DNA of 64,000 bases from Spiroplasma floricola 23-6 (GTDB lineage Bacteria; Bacillota_I; Bacilli_A; Mycoplasmatales; Mycoplasmataceae), in NCBI RefSeq assembly GCF_002813555.1, contig NZ_CP025057.1, positions 372,001-436,000 on the forward strand, written 5' to 3'. The notes beneath the pieces were generated by a model. It saw only the letters and a program-made list of their open reading frames with translations. It was not told the origin of the DNA and made no database searches. Made by a program: the position numbers and the translations under genes. Numbering within the stretch: the stretch's first letter is position 1; each line of letters begins with the position of its first letter. This document shows positions 1 to 8,507 of the stretch, piece by piece.

Positions 1-110
1 AAAATATCAAAAAATCAAAAATATCATAAATAGATTATTTATTTTTTTTAAAAAAATAGACTTTTTTAGATTAATATATAAAATGATATTGTCACTAAGG
101 AGGCAATCCT
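1..110. other. Intergenic leader before rbgA
   Basis: No gene is visible here; the upstream neighbour lies outside the window. The stretch is almost pure A/T with runs of T (46-53) and A. The only clear signal is the Shine-Dalgarno AAGGAGG at 98-104, followed by 6 bases and the rbgA ATG. A -10-like TATATA/TATAAA overlap lies at 75-84 but I see no -35, so the promoter is not firmly placed. Confidence 0.5.
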
Positions 111-1070
111 ATGTTTAACGAAAAATCAACTTTTAATTGATTTCCAGGTCATATGAATAAGAGCATTAAAGAGATTGAAGAGAAAATCTCAATAGTTGAC
201 TTAGTTATGGAAATCGTAGATGCAAGAGCACCATTTTCTACACAAAATCCTTTGCTTAGAAAAATTCTAAATAAAAGGCCTAGATTAATTATTATGACAA
301 AGTTTGATTTGTCAGATAATGAAATTACAAATCAATGAGCCGAATATTTTAAAAATTCTGGGCATAAAACATATATTGTAAAAGACAAACAAGCAAATAT
401 TTATAATGATGTATTAAAACTTATCAATGAGATGACAAGAGAAACTCAATTAAAACAAAAAAGTAGGGGTGTAGAAAACCCTCAATTAAACGTTCTTGTT
501 GTAGGAATACCAAATGTTGGTAAATCAACAGTAATCTCAAAACTTTCAAAGGGAAAAAGTTTAAAAATAGGTAACAAACCTGGAGTAACTAGAGGTATGC
601 AAAGAATTACTATGAATGATAATGTAACTTTAATTGATACTCCTGGAATTCTTCCAGCAAAATTTGAAAATGAAACTGTTGCTTGTAATTGTGCAGCAAC
701 AAATTCAATTCGCTTAGATATAGTTCCAAAAGAAAGAATGGCAACAAAATTAATGAGATATATTTATAACTCATATCCTTCATTAATTGAAAATACTTAC
801 AAAATCAATAAAAATGTATTAAGGCCAATAAATTATGATGACACATTTACTATTTTTGAAGAAATAGCTAAAAGAAGCAAATTTATAATTTTAGATGAAA
901 TACCAGATGTTGAAAGAGTTATTGAATTGTTTATTCATGATATTATCAACAATAATCTGGGAAAAATTTCTTTTGAAAAACCAATAGAAATAAAAGAAAT
1001 ATCAAAACAAGCAATTGATGAAAATGATCTGGATTCAACAGTAGTTAGTGATTTAACAGTAGAATGATAG
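111..1070 (+). CDS. rbgA: Ribosome biogenesis GTPase RbgA (YlqF)
   Basis: GTPase needed for late assembly of the 50S ribosomal subunit. The 319-residue protein is a circularly permuted GTPase: the N-terminal WFPGHM motif and the G4 motif TKFD (about residue 63) precede the G1 P-loop GIPNVGKST (about residue 131) and G3 DTPG (about 181). The ATG at 111 follows a strong AAGGAGG. The Trp of WFPGH is encoded by TGA, and another TGA is read through just before the C-terminus: the frame ends VEW then TAG at 1068-1070. The end overlaps the rnhB start by 7 bases, so the two are translationally coupled. The rbgA-rnhB pairing is also seen in Bacillus. Family assignment is secure. Confidence 0.97.
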
Positions 1071-1684
1071 AAAACATTAGATATTTATTTGATCAAAATA
1101 TACGAGAGCAATACAAAGTTAGGTTAATAGCAGGAAGTGATGAAGTGGGAAGAGGTGCTATGGCAGGACCAATTGTTGTTGCGTCAGCTATTTTAAAACC
1201 AGATTATAATAATTCAAAAATAAAGGATTCAAAATTGCTAAATGAAAAACAAAGAGAAGAACTGTATGAGGAAATAAAAGAAAATTGCATCGCATATAGT
1301 ATTTGTGAATATGATTCAAAATTTGTTGATCAATATAATCCAAAAAAAACAAGTCAAATAGGAATAATAGAATCTATTAAAAGTTTAAAAGTTAAACCAG
1401 ACATTTGCTTAATTGATGGAGAAAGTATAGAATTAGCACGGTATAAATGCTTACAAATTATAAAAGGAGATAACTTGAGTATAAGTATAGGAGCTGCAAG
1501 TATTCTTGCAAAAGTGTACAGAGATAGAATAATGAATAATTTTCACTTAGAATATCCTCAGTATAATTTTATAAAAAATAAGGGTTATTGTACAAAAGAG
1601 CATCAAGAAAAAGTTAAAGAATATGGTGCCTTAAATATACACAGGTTTTCTTATAAACCAATTAAATTTCTAAAGGAGAAATAA
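1064..1684 (+). CDS. rnhB: Ribonuclease HII
   Basis: Endonuclease that cuts RNA in RNA-DNA hybrids and removes misincorporated ribonucleotides. The 206-residue protein has the RNase HII signature SDEVGRGAMAGP (residues about 25-36, with the catalytic DE pair) and a later acidic segment LIDGE; the C-terminal part carries the conserved SIGAASILAKVYRD. Length is normal for the family. It overlaps the end of rbgA and is followed after 1 base by the mutase gene, whose Shine-Dalgarno (AAAGGAG, 1672-1678) lies inside the last rnhB codons, so all three form one operon. Confidence 0.97.
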   Translation: MIENIRYLFDQNIREQYKVRLIAGSDEVGRGAMAGPIVVASAILKPDYNNSKIKDSKLLNEKQREELYEEIKENCIAYSICEYDSKFVDQYNPKKTSQIGIIESIKSLKVKPDICLIDGESIELARYKCLQIIKGDNLSISIGAASILAKVYRDRIMNNFHLEYPQYNFIKNKGYCTKEHQEKVKEYGALNIHRFSYKPIKFLKEK

Positions 1685-1685
1685 A

Positions 1686-3365
1686 ATGAGTTTTAATAAA
1701 AGTAATGAAATATATCAAGAATGAATTAATTCTACACACCTAGATGAAAGTTTAAAAGAAGAACTTTTAAATGCAACTGATGAAGAATTAAATGCTGCAT
1801 TTAATATTCAATTAGAATTTGGTACTGCTGGAATAAGAGGTATACTTGGAGCAGGACCTGGAAGATTTAATTTATATACAATTAAAAAAGTAACTATGAG
1901 TTATGCAAAACTTTTAATATCAAAATATGGAGAAGAATTATCAAGAGGAGTTGTTATTGGTCATGACAATAGAAGATTTTCAAAAGAATTTTCACAATTG
2001 GCAGCTGAAATTTTAACAAGTTTTGGTATTAAAGCTTATCTATTTAAAAATAATACAATGAAACCAACTCCAGTTGTTTCTTATGCTACAAAAGATTTAA
2101 ATGCAATAGGAGGAATTGTAATAACTGCAAGTCATAATCCAGCAATTTATAATGGTTATAAAATTTATGATGAGTTTGGATGCCAATTAATTGATGAAGA
2201 TACAAAAATTATTGCTGAATATATGGAAGAAATTCAAGATATATTAAGTTGAAATTATAAAAGTGATGAAACACTTCTTAAAGTAGTTCCTCAAAAAGTT
2301 TTAAACAATTATAAGGATATGATTTCAAATTTACAATTTTATAAAGATAAGCCAAGAGATGGATTTAAAATGATTTACTCTGCTGTTAATGGAACAGGAA
2401 CAGAATTTACACCTCCTTTATTAAGAAAATTTGGCTATGATGTAATTGAAGTAAAAGAACATGCATTTGAAGACTCTACATTTAAAAATGTTGGTAATCC
2501 AAATCCCGAATTTGAGCCAGCATGAAAAATACCATTTGAATATGGAACTAAAAATCAAGATGCATCAATTATTATAATTCAAGATCCAGATGCTGATAGA
2601 ATTGGTTGTGCTGTTAATCACAATGGAAAGTGAATTAGAATTGATGGAAATCAAACAGGCCCTTTATTGATAGAGTGAAAATTAAGTCAAATGAAAAAAT
2701 TTAACTTAACTCCATTAAATCCTGCAATGTATTCAAGTTTTGTTACAAGTGACTTAGGGGATAGAATTGCAAACGAAACTTATGGAGTAAAGGTAATTAA
2801 AACTTTAACAGGATTTAAATGAATGGGTTCAGAAATTTTAAAAGAGCCTGAAAGAGATTTAAATTTTGTATTTGCATATGAAGAAAGTTATGGTTATGTT
2901 TTAGATTCATCAACAAGAGATAAAGATGGTATTCAAGCAACAATAATGTTAGTTGAAGCTGCATGATATTATAAACAACAAGGTAAAACATTAATTGATG
3001 TTTTAAATGATCTATATACAAAATATGGTTATTATTACACATATACAGAAAATTTAAATTTTAAACCAGAAGAAATAAAATCTAAAGTAGAGCCAATTAT
3101 GAAAAAGCTTAGAGAAGAGGAATTTACAACGCTAGGTGGATTAGAATTGAGTTATGTAGAAGATTATATTAATGGTCTGTTCAATATGCCAGGTCAAAAC
3201 TTAATGAAATTTTACTTCAGTGATGGAAGTTGATTTGCAGTAAGACCTTCAGGAACTGAACCAAAAGTTAAGATCTATTTTATTTGTGTTGATAAAGATG
3301 AAAAAGTAGCTAAAAATAAATATGACTTAATATTTAAAGATTTAAAAGAGTTTTTAGAAATTTAA
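1686..3365 (+). CDS. Phosphoglucomutase/phosphomannomutase family enzyme
   Basis: Alpha-D-phosphohexomutase, 559 residues, interconverting hexose 1- and 6-phosphates. Seen in the sequence: the phosphoserine loop TASHNP (about residue 150), the Mg-binding DPDADRIG (about 300), and the C-terminal phosphate-binding SGTEPKVK (about 523). Several TGA codons are read as Trp (for instance at 1722, 2250 and 2523). The length fits the PgcA/ManB-type mutases of Firmicutes and mollicutes. Substrate preference (glucose, mannose, or deoxyribose/ribose phosphates) cannot be decided from sequence alone. It is the last gene of the rbgA-rnhB operon and is followed by a terminator. Confidence 0.93.
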
Positions 3366-3371
3366 TTTAAA

Positions 3372-3398
3372 AATAATACTTCTGTATTATTTTTTTTT
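3372..3398 (+). terminator. Intrinsic terminator after the mutase gene
   Basis: Perfect 8-bp stem AATAATAC / GTATTATT with loop TTCT, followed by a run of T. Confidence 0.85.
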
Positions 3399-3422
3399 AC
3401 TTTTAAAATAAAAAAACTGTTT

Positions 3423-3449
3423 TACTGCAATATAATTATATTGGCAGTA
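3423..3449 (+). promoter_or_regulatory. Palindrome over a -10 box, candidate operator
   Basis: An interrupted inverted repeat has arms TACTGC-AATATAA and TTATATTG-GCAGTA, and contains the -10 sequence TATAAT at 3431-3436. The flavoenzyme gene starts 31 bases downstream. Such a dyad across a promoter is what a repressor site looks like, but it matches no operator I know (it is not CIRCE). It could instead be an accidental A/T-rich dyad. Confidence 0.45.
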
Positions 3450-3480
3450 TATTTTTTGAAAATCAAATTAAGGAGTGGAA

Positions 3481-4812
3481 ATGAAAACAATAATTATTGG
3501 AGGTAGTGCAACTGGAATGGGTGTAGCTGCTAAATTAAAAAGAAATGATCCTAATTGTGAAATAGTAGTTATACAAGATAAAAATTATGTATCTCTTGGA
3601 GCATGTGGACTTCCATATTTTGTAGTAAATAATTTTGATGATGAAAATAATTTAATTGCAAGAACAAAAGAACAATTTGAAAAACAAGGTATTAAAATAA
3701 TTTCAAATTCAAAAGTAAAAACTGTAAATTTTAAAGAGAAAAAAGTTTTTTTCAATAATGAATTTGAAAACTATGACAATTTAGTTATAGCAGTTGGAGC
3801 AAAACCTATAGTGCCAAATATTAAGGGTGTTGAAGGAGAAAATGTCTTTACTCTTACAACATTAGAAGATGGAATAATGTTGAAGGAAAAGATGAATAAG
3901 GATGAAAAGATAAAGAAAGTTGCTATCATAGGAGCTGGTTTTATTGGTTTAGAAATGACAGAAACTCTTTATGAACTAAAAAAAGAAGTATATTTATTGG
4001 AAATGGAATCAAAAGTTATGAAAAGAACTTTTGATGAAGAAATATCTAATTTAATTCAAGAAAAGTTAGAAGAAAAAAAGATTAATAATTTATTTGGAGA
4101 ACAATTAGTAGAAATTAAGCTAGAAAATAATAAAGTTAATTCAATTTTATTAAAAAGTGGTAAAGAAATTAAAGTGGATGCAGTTTTACTTTCTGTTGGA
4201 TTTCAACCTAATACAGAATTTTTAAAAGATAGTGAATTAAAAATGAATGAAAGAGGAGCAATAATTGTAAACACAAAAGGTGAAACAAATATTGAAAACG
4301 TTTATTCTTCAGGAGACTGTGCTATTTCTAAAAATTTTATTAACAATCAAGATATTTATTCACCATTAGCAACAGTTGCTAGTAAGTTTGCAAAAATTAT
4401 TGCAGATAATATTTCTGGAAAAGAAAAATATTATTTTGGTTCAATTCAAAGTGCAATTTTAAGATTATTTGATCTTGAAATTGCAAGAACAGGTTTAACT
4501 GAACAAATGGCAATAGCAAATAAAATAAATGTTAAATCAGTATTCATTAAAGATAAAGACCACACAAATTACACACCAAATCAAAAAGATTTATATCTGA
4601 AATTGATTATAAATGGTGATACAAAAGAAATCATAGGAGCTCAAATGGCGGGAAGTAATAACTCTATTTTAAGAATTTATGCTCTATCAGCTTTAATTTG
4701 ACAAAAAGCTAAAGTAGATGATGCTTTAGAGCAAATTGATTTACCATATGCACCACCATTTTCAAGAAGTGTGGATATTATTCACATTGCTTTATCAAAA
4801 TTAAATAAATAA
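3481..4812 (+). CDS. FAD/NAD(P)-dependent disulfide oxidoreductase, CoA-disulfide reductase/NADH oxidase type
   Basis: Flavoprotein of 443 residues. It has an N-terminal FAD-binding GGSATG (residues 7-12), a redox-cysteine region SLGACGLPY (about 40-48), a second dinucleotide fold IIGAGFIGLE (about 155), the FAD motif YSSGDC (about 278) and the C-terminal dimerisation domain. The CGLPY context resembles CoA-disulfide reductase and related NADH oxidases, where a single Cys forms the redox centre. I chose the ATG at 3481 because AAGGAG at 3470-3475 is correctly spaced; a GTG at 3475 lies inside that Shine-Dalgarno. A TGA near the C-terminus (4699) is read through. The next gene, a cystine-type symporter 20 bases downstream, supports a role in thiol/disulfide balance, but NADH oxidase activity is equally possible. 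Confidence 0.85.
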
Positions 4813-4832
4813 AAAAAAAGGGGGAATTTAAA

Positions 4833-6524
4833 ATGTTATTCTTGGCTGAAGATCAAGGACATAACTTGCTAAGAGATTTTTTGGCAATTAGTACATGACA
4901 ATCACTTGTATCGATAACTTTGTTTATTTCATTACAAGTGGGTTTATGATTTTTTTTAAAAAAATATAAATTTGCTTTCATGTATAGAGTTATTTTAGGT
5001 ATGGGAATTGGTTTATTATTCGGTATAATTTTACAATCTATTATAGGTTTTCCAAATTCAGATTCATTTGAAGAAATATCAAAACCTTGAAATGAACTAT
5101 ATTGAATATATGAACTAAATATTTGAGCATCATTCTTTAAAAATATATTTATTAATGGAGTTTACTTATTAACTGTACCTATTGTATTCATAGCAATTTT
5201 TAAAATTACTTCTAAACCTGGAGAAACAGGATTAGGAAGAATTACAGCAAAAGGAATTGCTTTATTATTATTTAATGTCGCTGTAATGTTTACAGTAACA
5301 TTTTTTATTGGAATATTACTAAAAGTTGGGCAAGGATTTAATTTAGCTTCGGACAACTCAGTGTCTGGAAGAGATAATGTGCCATTACCTCAAATTATTT
5401 GAGAGTATATTCCAAACAATATTGTTGGAACATTAGCTAAAAACTCAATTATTCCTGTAATGGTTGTAGGTGCTTTAGCTGGTGGAAGTGTAAAAATTTT
5501 GTCAAAAAGAAAACAAGTTGAAATGGAAGCTATTAGAAAAGCTATGAATACAGGATGAGATGTAATGATGTCAATCCTAATGACATTTATGAAAATAATG
5601 CCATTGGCTGTAATGTCTATGATTACTGTTTCAATTACTTCAAGACCAATTGGTTCATTAGTTACAATTGGAAAAGTAATTGGTGTTGGATATTTAGGAG
5701 TAGTTATTGCTCTAGGTCTGTTAACACTAGAAGTTTTCTTAAGTGGAGTAAAAATAGGAGCTTGATGAAAAAAAGCATGAAGACCTTTAGTTCAAGGTTT
5801 TTCAACGCAGTCTTCAAATGCTTCATTGCCAATTGCGATGGAAACATTAACAGAAGATATGAAAATTAATGGAAAAGCAGCAAATACTATTCAACCAATA
5901 TCTACAACAATGGGATTGATAGCTTGTGCTGGTGTACAATCTGGATTAGCAACAAGTATTTTATGAACTGGAGATACAGCTGGAGTAGTACAAGGAATGG
6001 GATTATTTACATTCTTTATTATTGCTTTATTTGTAACTGTTGTTGCTTCACTTGGAATTGCAGGAGTTCCTGGAACTGCTACTGTTGTTACAGTTGGAGT
6101 TTTAGGTGGAATGGGATTTGGAGGATTTGCAGGAAGTGTTCTTGCAGTTATTGCACCTTTAGATGGACTATTTGATATGGGAAGAACTGGTGCAAATGTT
6201 GTTGGAGGAGTTGCCACAGCAACAATTGTGGCTAAATCTGAAGGATTAATAGAAGAAGACTCTGATTTGTTAAATGAAAAGGGATTACAAACTCAAAGAA
6301 GAATTCTTGCAAAACATAAAGCAAAAGATGATTACATTCAATCAATTAATTCTATTAGATCTATTGCTTCAAAAGAACTCAAAAATAAGGAATTATCTTC
6401 TGACAATAAAAACAAAATATCTATCAAATTAAAAGAAGATATTAAAGAACAACAGGAAAAATATAAATTAGCAATAAAATCATTAAAAGAAGAAAAAAAT
6501 AAATCTAAGGAGGCTAAAAAATAA
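4833..6524 (+). CDS. Dicarboxylate/amino acid:cation symporter family, L-cystine transporter (TcyP)-like
   Basis: Integral membrane symporter of 563 residues with about eight to ten hydrophobic segments. The family core is visible: a Ser-rich hairpin STQSSNASLPIAME, a Gly-rich segment IAGVPGTATVV and the substrate/cation-site motif DMGRTGANVVGG. These match the DAACS family and most closely, from memory, the cystine importer TcyP. The C-terminal 100 residues are a charged Lys/Glu-rich cytoplasmic tail not needed in the family. Many Trp codons are TGA. It follows the disulfide reductase after 20 bases and overlaps the lipoprotein gene by one base (TAATG), so the three are one operon. Cystine as substrate is inferred. 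Confidence 0.8.
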
Positions 6525-7168
6525 TGAAAAAAATATTATCTATTTTAGCAGCTGTTAGTATAACTGGAACAACTTCTAGTTTAGTTGTTGCTTGTTCTGA
6601 ACCAGAAACTGTATTAAAAACTATTGAATTTGATAAAGAACAAGATAACGAAATAAAAGAATTTGATACTTTAACAATAAAAGTTAAAAATAGAAGTAAA
6701 TTAACTGGTTTATCTATTACTACATCTGGAAATATTACAGCAACTCTTGGTGGAAAAAATAATGATGAAATTAGTGTTAAAGCTGGAAAATATCAAGAAC
6801 CTTCAAAAAATGAAGGTAATAAAATTGATAATTCAAAAAATGAAGCGTCTTTAACATTAACAGCTAAAAATGCATATACAGAAATTATTAATTTTACAAT
6901 TGCAAAAAATGATGAAGCTTATAAAGAAATTAAACTTTCTGAATATAACCCTGAATTCAAAGTTGGAGAAGAAAAAGAAATTATTATAGATAATTATTCA
7001 GAATTAGTAAATTTCAAAGTTACAGCTAATAGTACTAAAAACATTGCTTATAAACTAGTTAATAATAAGCTTAAGTTTAAAGCAAAGTCAGAGGGATCAA
7101 TAAGCTTAATACTATCTGCAAATAATGCTAAGGAATCAAAAACCATTGAATTAAAATCAACAAAATAA
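6524..7168 (+). CDS. Small lipoprotein of unknown function
   Basis: A 214-residue secreted lipoprotein. The N-terminus is a textbook mollicute lipoprotein signal: MKK, a hydrophobic stretch and the lipobox VVAC with the acylated Cys at residue 24. The mature part is hydrophilic, rich in Lys, Asn, Glu and Thr, with two beta-rich segments that look like a loose internal duplication (around residues 30-130 and 135-214). The start ATG overlaps the stop of the symporter. Translation coupling suggests it works with the transporter, perhaps as an accessory surface protein, but no binding-protein family is recognisable. Confidence 0.85.
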   Translation: MKKILSILAAVSITGTTSSLVVACSEPETVLKTIEFDKEQDNEIKEFDTLTIKVKNRSKLTGLSITTSGNITATLGGKNNDEISVKAGKYQEPSKNEGNKIDNSKNEASLTLTAKNAYTEIINFTIAKNDEAYKEIKLSEYNPEFKVGEEKEIIIDNYSELVNFKVTANSTKNIAYKLVNNKLKFKAKSEGSISLILSANNAKESKTIELKSTK

Positions 7169-7191
7169 TTACTGAAAAGTAATTATTTTTT
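7163..7191 (+). terminator. Intrinsic terminator after the lipoprotein gene
   Basis: Perfect 11-bp stem AAATAATTACT / AGTAATTATTT with GAAA loop, then T-run. The left arm includes the lipoprotein stop codon. Confidence 0.9.
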
Positions 7192-7240
7192 TATTTTTTT
7201 AAAACTATTAACGATATTAATATGTGGGAGGAATAAAAAA

Positions 7241-7546
7241 ATGAATAATGTGACTATTATAGGACAAATTGAGGGAAATCCTCAAATTGTTTTTAACTCA
7301 AAAGATGGAGTAAAAAAACTGTATAAATTTATTTTGAAAGTACCAAGAAATTATAAAACTAAATCAGGAGAATTAATTGATGATTTTATTAATGTAAAAG
7401 TTTGGTCTAATGTATTGGGGGATGAATATGAATATTTTGATCAATCATATATTGGCATTGAGGGAAGATTAGTTTCATTTGGAAATACTGAAAATAACAA
7501 TTATGGAAATGAATTAGTGGCAAGCAAAGTGATTCTTTTAAACTAA
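7241..7546 (+). CDS. Single-stranded DNA-binding protein, short OB-fold form
   Basis: A 101-residue OB-fold protein resembling bacterial SSB: N-terminal MNNVTIIGQI, then FILKVPRNY, the strand FINVKVWSN and the SSB-like IGIEGRLVSF. It ends at the OB fold and lacks the acidic DDDIPF-type C-terminal tail that normally recruits repair partners, and is much shorter than housekeeping SSB. The stop overlaps the start of the DprA-like gene (TAATG), so the two are coupled; DprA loads RecA onto SSB-coated single strands, which makes the pairing meaningful. A separate main ssb probably exists elsewhere. Confidence 0.82.
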   Translation: MNNVTIIGQIEGNPQIVFNSKDGVKKLYKFILKVPRNYKTKSGELIDDFINVKVWSNVLGDEYEYFDQSYIGIEGRLVSFGNTENNNYGNELVASKVILLN

Positions 7547-8301
7547 TGGAAAATGTTTTATTATACTTTTCACTAAAATATAATGGTAATTGAGATAAAA
7601 TTTATCATGCTTTAGATACTAAAGAAAAAATAACTCATAAGAATTTAGAAGATGTTAAAAATAAAATAGATAGTGACTTCATTACAATATTAAGTCCTTT
7701 ATATCCAAATTATTTAAAAAATACTCATAAACCACCTTTTGTAATATTTTATAAAGGTGATATTTCATTACTTTCAAAATATCACAAAACTATTGCAATT
7801 GTGGGAGGCCAAGAAGTGGATGAATATGGTATTAAAAATATTGAATTTTTTATGCAAGATTTAAGTTTGGAAAATATAGTATTTTCAACTATTGAAAATG
7901 ATGGAGTTAATAATGAAGTTTTAAATAACTCTTTTAAAAATAACTATAAAATAATTAAAATAATTGAAGAAAGTATGAAAGATTATCTTAAACGAACTGT
8001 TGATTTACCAGAAAAAAGTAATTTTTTAGCAATCACAGAAGTATATGAATCAGAATATTCAATTAATGATAAATTCATTGAATATTCTAATAGAATGCTT
8101 TGTGGAGTTTCCAAGGGAATTGTCTTTGTTCAATTTAAAAATAATGATCCAATAAATAAGCTATTTAATTTTGCAGTAAATGAGGGAAAAGATGTTTTTG
8201 CAATACCACATGCTCTTTTTTCTAAAGATGGAACTAACAAGTTGATAAAAAATGGAGCAAAATTAATAGAAAATGCAAAAGATATACTAAATGAAATTTA
8301 A
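7546..8301 (+). CDS. Divergent DNA-processing protein DprA/Smf-like
   Basis: A 251-residue Rossmann-fold protein of the DprA/Smf family, which in competent bacteria binds incoming single-stranded DNA and loads RecA. Supporting segments: LYPNYLK...PPFVIFYKGD ahead of the fold, IAIVGG (residues about 83-88), FIEYSNRMLCGVSKGIVFVQ, and the C-terminal FAIPHALFSKDGTNKLIKNGAKL. The usual GSR/GTR of the first strand and the GGARGID phosphate loop are not recognisable, so the nucleotide/DNA-binding centre is altered. One TGA (7591) is read as Trp, and a six-frame view without code 4 would miss the first third. Function may be retained in recombination or may be eroding. Confidence 0.78.
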
Positions 8302-8304
8302 TAA

Positions 8305-8313
8305 TGATATAAT
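8305..8313 (+). promoter_or_regulatory. Extended -10 promoter TGaTATAAT
   Basis: TG at 8305-8306 and TATAAT at 8308-8313 predict a transcript start near 8320, just after the dprA stop and just at the first hairpin of the RNA below. No -35 box is apparent, as expected for extended -10 promoters. Confidence 0.65.
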
Positions 8314-8319
8314 TTATTT

Positions 8320-8450
8320 GTGATAGAGATATCACGCTTGTAGGGCGAAAGCCTAAAAAACTAAGTATAAATTAACTAATCATTTTATTCCCGACACACA
8401 AATGATAAGAATAATTTTAATTTAAGAGATATTTTATATCTCTTTTTTTT
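8320..8450 (+). ncRNA. Candidate stand-alone structured small RNA (~130 nt)
   Basis: The segment has its own promoter (8305-8313), its own terminator (stem 8424-8444) and no convincing ORF. It begins with hairpin GTGAT/ATCAC (8320-8335). A GAAA-capped element TAGGGC-GAAA-GCCTA follows at 8341-8355, then AAAAAACTAAG, then a 7-bp stem ATCATTT/AAATGAT (8379-8385 with 8400-8406) whose 14-base loop carries CCCGAC. Local G+C is clearly above the surrounding intergenic DNA. It does not carry the marks of SRP RNA (GGAAGCAGCC-type), tmRNA, RNase P or a tRNA. It might correspond to one of the small stable RNAs described in Mycoplasma capricolum, but I cannot compare sequences. It could also be a leader of the exporter gene, though the terminator and a second -10 argue against that. 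Confidence 0.6.
8424..8450 (+). terminator. Intrinsic terminator of the small RNA
   Basis: 9-bp stem AAGAGATAT / ATATCTCTT with loop TTT, then eight T. Confidence 0.9.
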
Positions 8451-8462
8451 GTTTTTTTAATG

Positions 8463-8468
8463 TATAAT
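8463..8468 (+). promoter_or_regulatory. -10 box of the ABC exporter gene
   Basis: TGTATAAT at 8461-8468, 40 bases before the ATG at 8508, located after the small-RNA terminator. Confidence 0.5.
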
Positions 8469-8507
8469 TTTTAAGATATTTATAAGAAAAAAGGTGAAAA
8501 AATATAA

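Noticed and set aside
2815-3042. 75-residue minus-strand ORF in the mutase gene
   Set aside because: It lies wholly inside a conserved enzyme frame and has low-complexity Leu/His composition; a shadow.
3475-3480. GTG start for the flavoenzyme, six bases before the ATG
   Set aside because: The GTG is formed by the Shine-Dalgarno AAGGAG-TG itself; ATG 3481 is correctly spaced.
5555-6175. Cys/Trp-rich out-of-frame ORFs inside the symporter
   Set aside because: They overlap conserved membrane helices of the true frame and have no ribosome site.
8341-8370. preQ1-I riboswitch
   Set aside because: AAAAAACTAAG resembles the preQ1-I tail, but the hairpin loop lacks the bases needed for the pseudoknot and the position before a terminator and exporter does not fit.
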